A stretch of 64,000 nt of DNA from Strigops habroptila. Taxonomy: Eukaryota > Chordata > Aves > Psittaciformes > Psittacidae. Under the pieces are notes generated by a model. The model made no database searches, had not been told where the DNA came from, and saw only the letters and a program-made list of their open reading frames with translations. The translations under genes and the position numbers were made by a program. Location: contig NC_044279.2 in NCBI RefSeq assembly GCF_004027225.2, positions 40,200,744 through 40,264,743 on the forward strand, in the 5' to 3' direction. The first letter of the stretch is position 1. The number at the start of each line of letters is the position of its first letter. Of this stretch, positions 63,251 through 64,000 are shown piece by piece.

Positions 63251-64000
63251 GTGGCCTCAGAGCGGGATTAATGTAACCATTCAGATGCGCTGCAGCGCTC
63301 ATGTGCTTCCCCCAGGGTGTGCCAGCAGCATGTGCTCGGAACTGAGGTCCTCAGCCTGCCTCCTCCCCGCCGCGGGAACAACAGCAAGAACCCCCCCTTC
63401 TGGGTGTTTTTGACTCAAGTCCAATAAAACCGTGTTGCCAGTTTTCAGCGGCACCGATATTTAAACCATCATCGCTCCATTTAACAAAGGAAACAGCCTG
63501 ACACACAACCTGGCACAACAGCTTTAGCCCTACGCTTTCAGTGCTCCCGACTGTGCCTCGGAGAAGCAGCATCTACTGTATATATAAAATTATATATAAA
63601 ATAAATCTTTACTTGCTGCAGCAGTTTGAGTAACATCCAAAGAAAGCAAGTATCCATACCACTTCCTAGAGGAAACACTAGAACCTCAGTACTTGGAAAT
63701 TTCACAAGTAGACTGGGAAAAAGAGCCCAAACAAAACCAAGCTGGCAAAGAAGTAGGACCATTTTTCTTGTAACTCTCTGCTTTGTTGCCAAGCATTTGC
63801 TTATTGTTTGGATTCTCTCCTGAGATTAGCTTTTAAATTCATTTATTTGAGTAGAAAAGTGACCTCAGGTTAACATTAAACTATTTACTTTTAAGTCCTT
63901 TGATGTATTCGATGTAAATCAAAAAGCCCACATAACTGAATTTGGCTGGCAACGCCGATGTAAACTGAAGGCTGGAAGTTTCAGACTCTGAGAGCATTAG
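63251..64000. other. Upstream flank of PHLDA1
   Basis: CpG density drops after about 63,250 and the sequence becomes AT-rich. No gene or element recognised; could hold upstream regulatory sites. Confidence 0.5.
63581..63607. repeat. AT-rich simple sequence
   Basis: TATATATAAAATTATATATA and further AAAATAAA, about 800 bp upstream of the PHLDA1 start codon. Simple AT repeat, not a likely promoter of PHLDA1. Confidence 0.7.

Noticed and set aside
62346..63413. Long plus-strand open frame (355 codons) and a 229-codon partner across the PHLDA1 CpG island
   Set aside because: Both are antisense shadows of GC-rich DNA in which stop codons are rare; they contain C/G/A/P/R-rich low-complexity residues and no domain.
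1..64000. Bacterial-style features: operons, CRISPR arrays, attachment sites, rho-independent terminators
   Set aside because: The repeats, CpG island and intron show vertebrate nuclear DNA; no regularly spaced repeats or gene clusters exist.

Overview
The window looks like avian nuclear DNA. It carries truncated CR1 LINE copies, two of them ending in the bird-type ATTCTATGA 3' repeats, and one solo retroviral LTR of the TGTCCTGGGTTCAGCTG type that is widespread in birds. The only confidently identified gene is an intact PHLDA1 orthologue. There are no operons, tRNA or rRNA genes, CRISPR arrays or plasmid/phage features.

Layout. Positions 1-58,500 are mostly unique, gene-poor sequence, broken by one CR1 reverse-transcriptase fragment (about 12,844-13,490), a solo LTR with a perfect 5-bp target duplication (16,964-17,561), four CR1 3'-region fragments (about 24,826-25,353, 28,795-29,015, 47,295-47,620, 57,320-57,430) and short microsatellites. 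PHLDA1 lies on the minus strand: CpG-island promoter (about 62,070-63,250), one coding exon (62,336-62,806), a 177-nt intron starting 5 nt after the stop codon, and a long 3'UTR exon running from 62,153 to about 58,550. It ends at an AATAAA followed by a GT-rich element. Positions 63,250-64,000 are upstream flank. In mammals PHLDA1 sits beside a large gene-poor interval, and the emptiness of 1-58 kb fits this.

The gene. PHLDA1 (TDAG51) is a small, inducible, phosphoinositide-binding PH-domain protein. This copy keeps the PH core and the glutamine-rich loop inside it, but lacks the long proline-glutamine/proline-histidine tail of mammals. The intron just after the stop, the overlapping upstream ORF at the start codon, the AUUUA-containing 3'UTR and the CpG-island promoter suggest control at several post-transcriptional levels.

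Other candidates. These are a 53-nt near-perfect hairpin at 13,916-13,968 that pairs fully only as a plus-strand RNA (through G-U pairs), a coding-like open frame at 2,244-2,744 (minus), a possible transposase or gene relic with its own poly(A) signal at about 9,220-9,760 (minus), palindromes with T-box-like and homeodomain-like cores, and an AT-rich block that looks like a conserved non-coding element. I found no evidence of a novel multi-gene system; most of the window is ordinary bird intergenic DNA.
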